This document shows, piece after piece, positions 14,526 to 16,223 of a stretch of 16,223 bases of DNA (the stretch's first letter is position 1; each line of letters opens with the position of its first letter). The position numbers and the translations under genes are program-made. Source of the DNA: Deltaproteobacteria bacterium (lineage in GTDB: Bacteria; Bdellovibrionota; UBA1018); the NCBI GenBank assembly GCA_013286765.1, contig JABDFB010000047.1, positions 90 to 16,312 on the forward strand, in the 5' to 3' direction. The notes beneath the pieces are model-generated. The model had not been told where the DNA came from, made no database searches, and saw nothing but the letters and a program-made list of their open reading frames with translations.

Positions 14526-16223
14526 ATGAGCATTAGTATTCGAGATTATGTGCAACTGGGTTGTCTTGTGGGTTTGCTGTTGCTTTCGGCAAAGCCGTTG
14601 GGAATTTATATCGGAAAAGTTATTGGCGGAAAAACCACCTTTTTGTCGCCGATTCTGGGTCCGATAGAGAAGTTTATCTATCGTGCTGCAGGAATTGACC
14701 CCGATGAAGATCAACATTGGACGCAATATGCGCGCGAACTCTTGTGGGTGAGCGTTGGGATGCTTGTTTTTACGTACGCTATCTTACGCTTCCAGCATCT
14801 ACTGCCTCTCAATCCGGCCGGTATGGGTTCTGTAGCGCCGGATTTGGCTTTTAATACCGCTGTTAGTTTTCTCACAAACACAAATTGGCAGGCTTATGCC
14901 GGCGAGAGTACGCTCAGCTATTTCTCTCAGATGGTCGGACTAACTTTTCAGAACTTTACCTCGGCCGCAGTCGGTACATCCGTGGCCATAGCGCTTATCC
15001 GGGGGATTGAGCGAAAGCAATCAAAGGGAATCGGCAATTTTTGGGCAGACTTTATTCGATGTAATCTGTATGTATTTTTTCCACTGGCTTTAGTCTTTGC
15101 AGTTTTTCTGATGTCGCAGGGGATTATTCAGAATTTTCTCCCTTACCAAGAAGTGACCACCCTTGAAGGAGTTAAGCAAGTGATTGCACAAGGTCCGGTG
15201 GCATCGCAGGTGGCGATTAAAATGTTGGGAACCAATGGGGGCGGCTTCTTTAATGCAAACGCCGCACATCCATACGAAAATTCGACGCCACTTTCAAATT
15301 TCTTTCAGATGTTTAGTATTTTTCTGATACCCAGCGCTTTGGTTTATTTGCTGGGAAGCAAGCTGAAGAATACAAAGCACGGATGGTCCGTTTGGGCGGC
15401 GATGGCGATTCTTTTTGTCGGGGGCGCGATATTTTGTGCCCACTACGAATATGCTGGCAATCCAATTTATGAGAAACTGGGCTGTGCCAGTTCAGCAAAT
15501 ATGGAAGGCAAAGAGGCTCGTTTTGGAATTTTTAGTTCGGCCCTCTTTGCGACCGTTACCACCGACGCTTCGTGCGGCGCCGTGAATTCGATGCATGATA
15601 GCTTTACTCCGCTTGCTGGATTGGTTCCTCTCGTAAATATTCTGTTAAGCGAGGTCATCTTTGGAGGTGTAGGAACAGGGCTGTATGGCATGGTAATGTA
15701 TATTCTTATCACTATTTTTATTGCTGGATTGATGGTGGGTAGAACGCCGGAATATATGGGTCAAAAGATCGAGGGAAGAGAAGTCAAATACGTTATGTTC
15801 GCGATGATTGTTATGGCACTTTCGATTTTGGGATTTTCCGCTTGGGGAGTATTGGATTCGCGAGGACTAATGGGAATCGCAAATTCAGGACCGCATGGAC
15901 TCAGCGAGATTCTTTACGCCTATACTTCGGGGACGGGCAATAATGGCAGTGCATTTGGTGGTTTATCTGTCAATACGCCATTTTGGAATTTAACAATGGC
16001 ATTTACCATGTTCTTTGGAAGATATTTTATGATGATCCCTATCTTGGCGCTTGCAGGTTCTTTGACAAAGAAGAAACCTCATATGCCGGGTGAGGCGAGT
16101 TTTCCAATACACGGTGGGCTCTTTGTAGGCCTTCTGATCGGAACAATTATTTTGGTGGGAGCGTTAACTTTTTTTCCTGTTCTAGCACTGGGACCCATTG
16201 CAGAGCACTTTGAGATGTTACGT
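14526..16223 (+). CDS. kdpA: K+-transporting ATPase subunit A, KdpA (3' end outside window)
   Basis: 566 codons are visible with no stop, so the gene is nearly complete (about 557 aa in E. coli). KdpA is the channel-like, K+-selective subunit of the KdpFABC pump in the inner membrane. The family's conserved stretches are all present: LPLNP, NTAVSFLTNTNWQAY, GTNGGGFFNANAAHP, TTDASCGAVNSMHDSF, GGVGTGLYGM and TSGTGNNGSAFGG. These include the four selectivity-filter regions. About ten membrane helices are expected. The ATG at 14526 lacks a strong ribosome site; TTG 14520 is in frame and could be used. kdpB and kdpC should lie just beyond the window. Confidence 0.95.
   Translation, partial: MSISIRDYVQLGCLVGLLLLSAKPLGIYIGKVIGGKTTFLSPILGPIEKFIYRAAGIDPDEDQHWTQYARELLWVSVGMLVFTYAILRFQHLLPLNPAGMGSVAPDLAFNTAVSFLTNTNWQAYAGESTLSYFSQMVGLTFQNFTSAAVGTSVAIALIRGIERKQSKGIGNFWADFIRCNLYVFFPLALVFAVFLMSQGIIQNFLPYQEVTTLEGVKQVIAQGPVASQVAIKMLGTNGGGFFNANAAHPYENSTPLSNFFQMFSIFLIPSALVYLLGSKLKNTKHGWSVWAAMAILFVGGAIFCAHYEYAGNPIYEKLGCASSANMEGKEARFGIFSSALFATVTTDASCGAVNSMHDSFTPLAGLVPLVNILLSEVIFGGVGTGLYGMVMYILITIFIAGLMVGRTPEYMGQKIEGREVKYVMFAMIVMALSILGFSAWGVLDSRGLMGIANSGPHGLSEILYAYTSGTGNNGSAFGGLSVNTPFWNLTMAFTMFFGRYFMMIPILALAGSLTKKKPHMPGEASFPIHGGLFVGLLIGTIILVGALTFFPVLALGPIAEHFEMLR

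Noticed and set aside
1..16223. CRISPR arrays, insertion sequences, tRNA genes or a phage/defence island
   Set aside because: No regularly spaced repeats, transposase or integrase motifs, or tRNA cloverleaf were seen on reading either strand; absence is by eye, not by a search program.

Overview
The window comes from a Gram-negative bacterium of moderate GC (mid-40s % by eye). Operons are compact, genes are short and often convergent, and several promoters are of the sigma-54 type. There is no tRNA, rRNA, IS element or CRISPR array. A secreted Cys/Ser-rich protein, kinase-like genes, a sigma-54-wired kdp locus and D-amino-acid enzymes would fit a Bdellovibrionota/deltaproteobacterial-type lineage. 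That is inference, since no marker gene is present.

Left end (1-2800): the 3' part of a protein-kinase-like gene (up to 618) converges on a secreted Cys/Ser-rich protein of unknown function (621-2297, minus). The first 49 bases are an exact inverted copy of 313-361, inside the kinase-like gene. This looks like a contig-end or fold-back artefact, or a real inversion junction. About 500 bp of mostly empty DNA follows.

Middle (2800-9732): a DUF1543 protein, then a membrane fatty-acid-hydroxylase/sterol-desaturase family enzyme divergent from a TetR regulator. Next comes an apparent amino-acid module: a D-cysteine-desulfhydrase-like PLP enzyme (+), an M20 metallopeptidase (-), and a two-gene operon (+) of an Asp/Glu-racemase-family protein and a fold-III PLP decarboxylase. 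The last resembles LysA but has a divergent substrate motif. The peptidase gene and the racemase-decarboxylase operon diverge from a 316-bp region that carries two outward-facing sigma-54 promoters and a cluster of palindromes between them, a plausible shared enhancer.

Right end (9805-16223): a kdp potassium-uptake locus. On the minus strand are a stand-alone KdpD sensor domain plus USP domain, a membrane histidine kinase whose catalytic ATPase domain is encoded as a separate overlapping ORF, and an NtrC-type (sigma-54 activator) response regulator in place of the OmpR-type KdpE. Diverging on the plus strand are a 28-aa small membrane ORF, kdpF (26 aa, overlapping by ATGA) and kdpA (cut by the window end). 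A near-consensus sigma-54 promoter precedes the kdp structural genes, with tandem direct repeats at about -104 to -68 and a leader hairpin at the predicted transcript start. The simplest reading is that the split kinase and NtrC-type regulator drive kdpFA(BC) through sigma-54.
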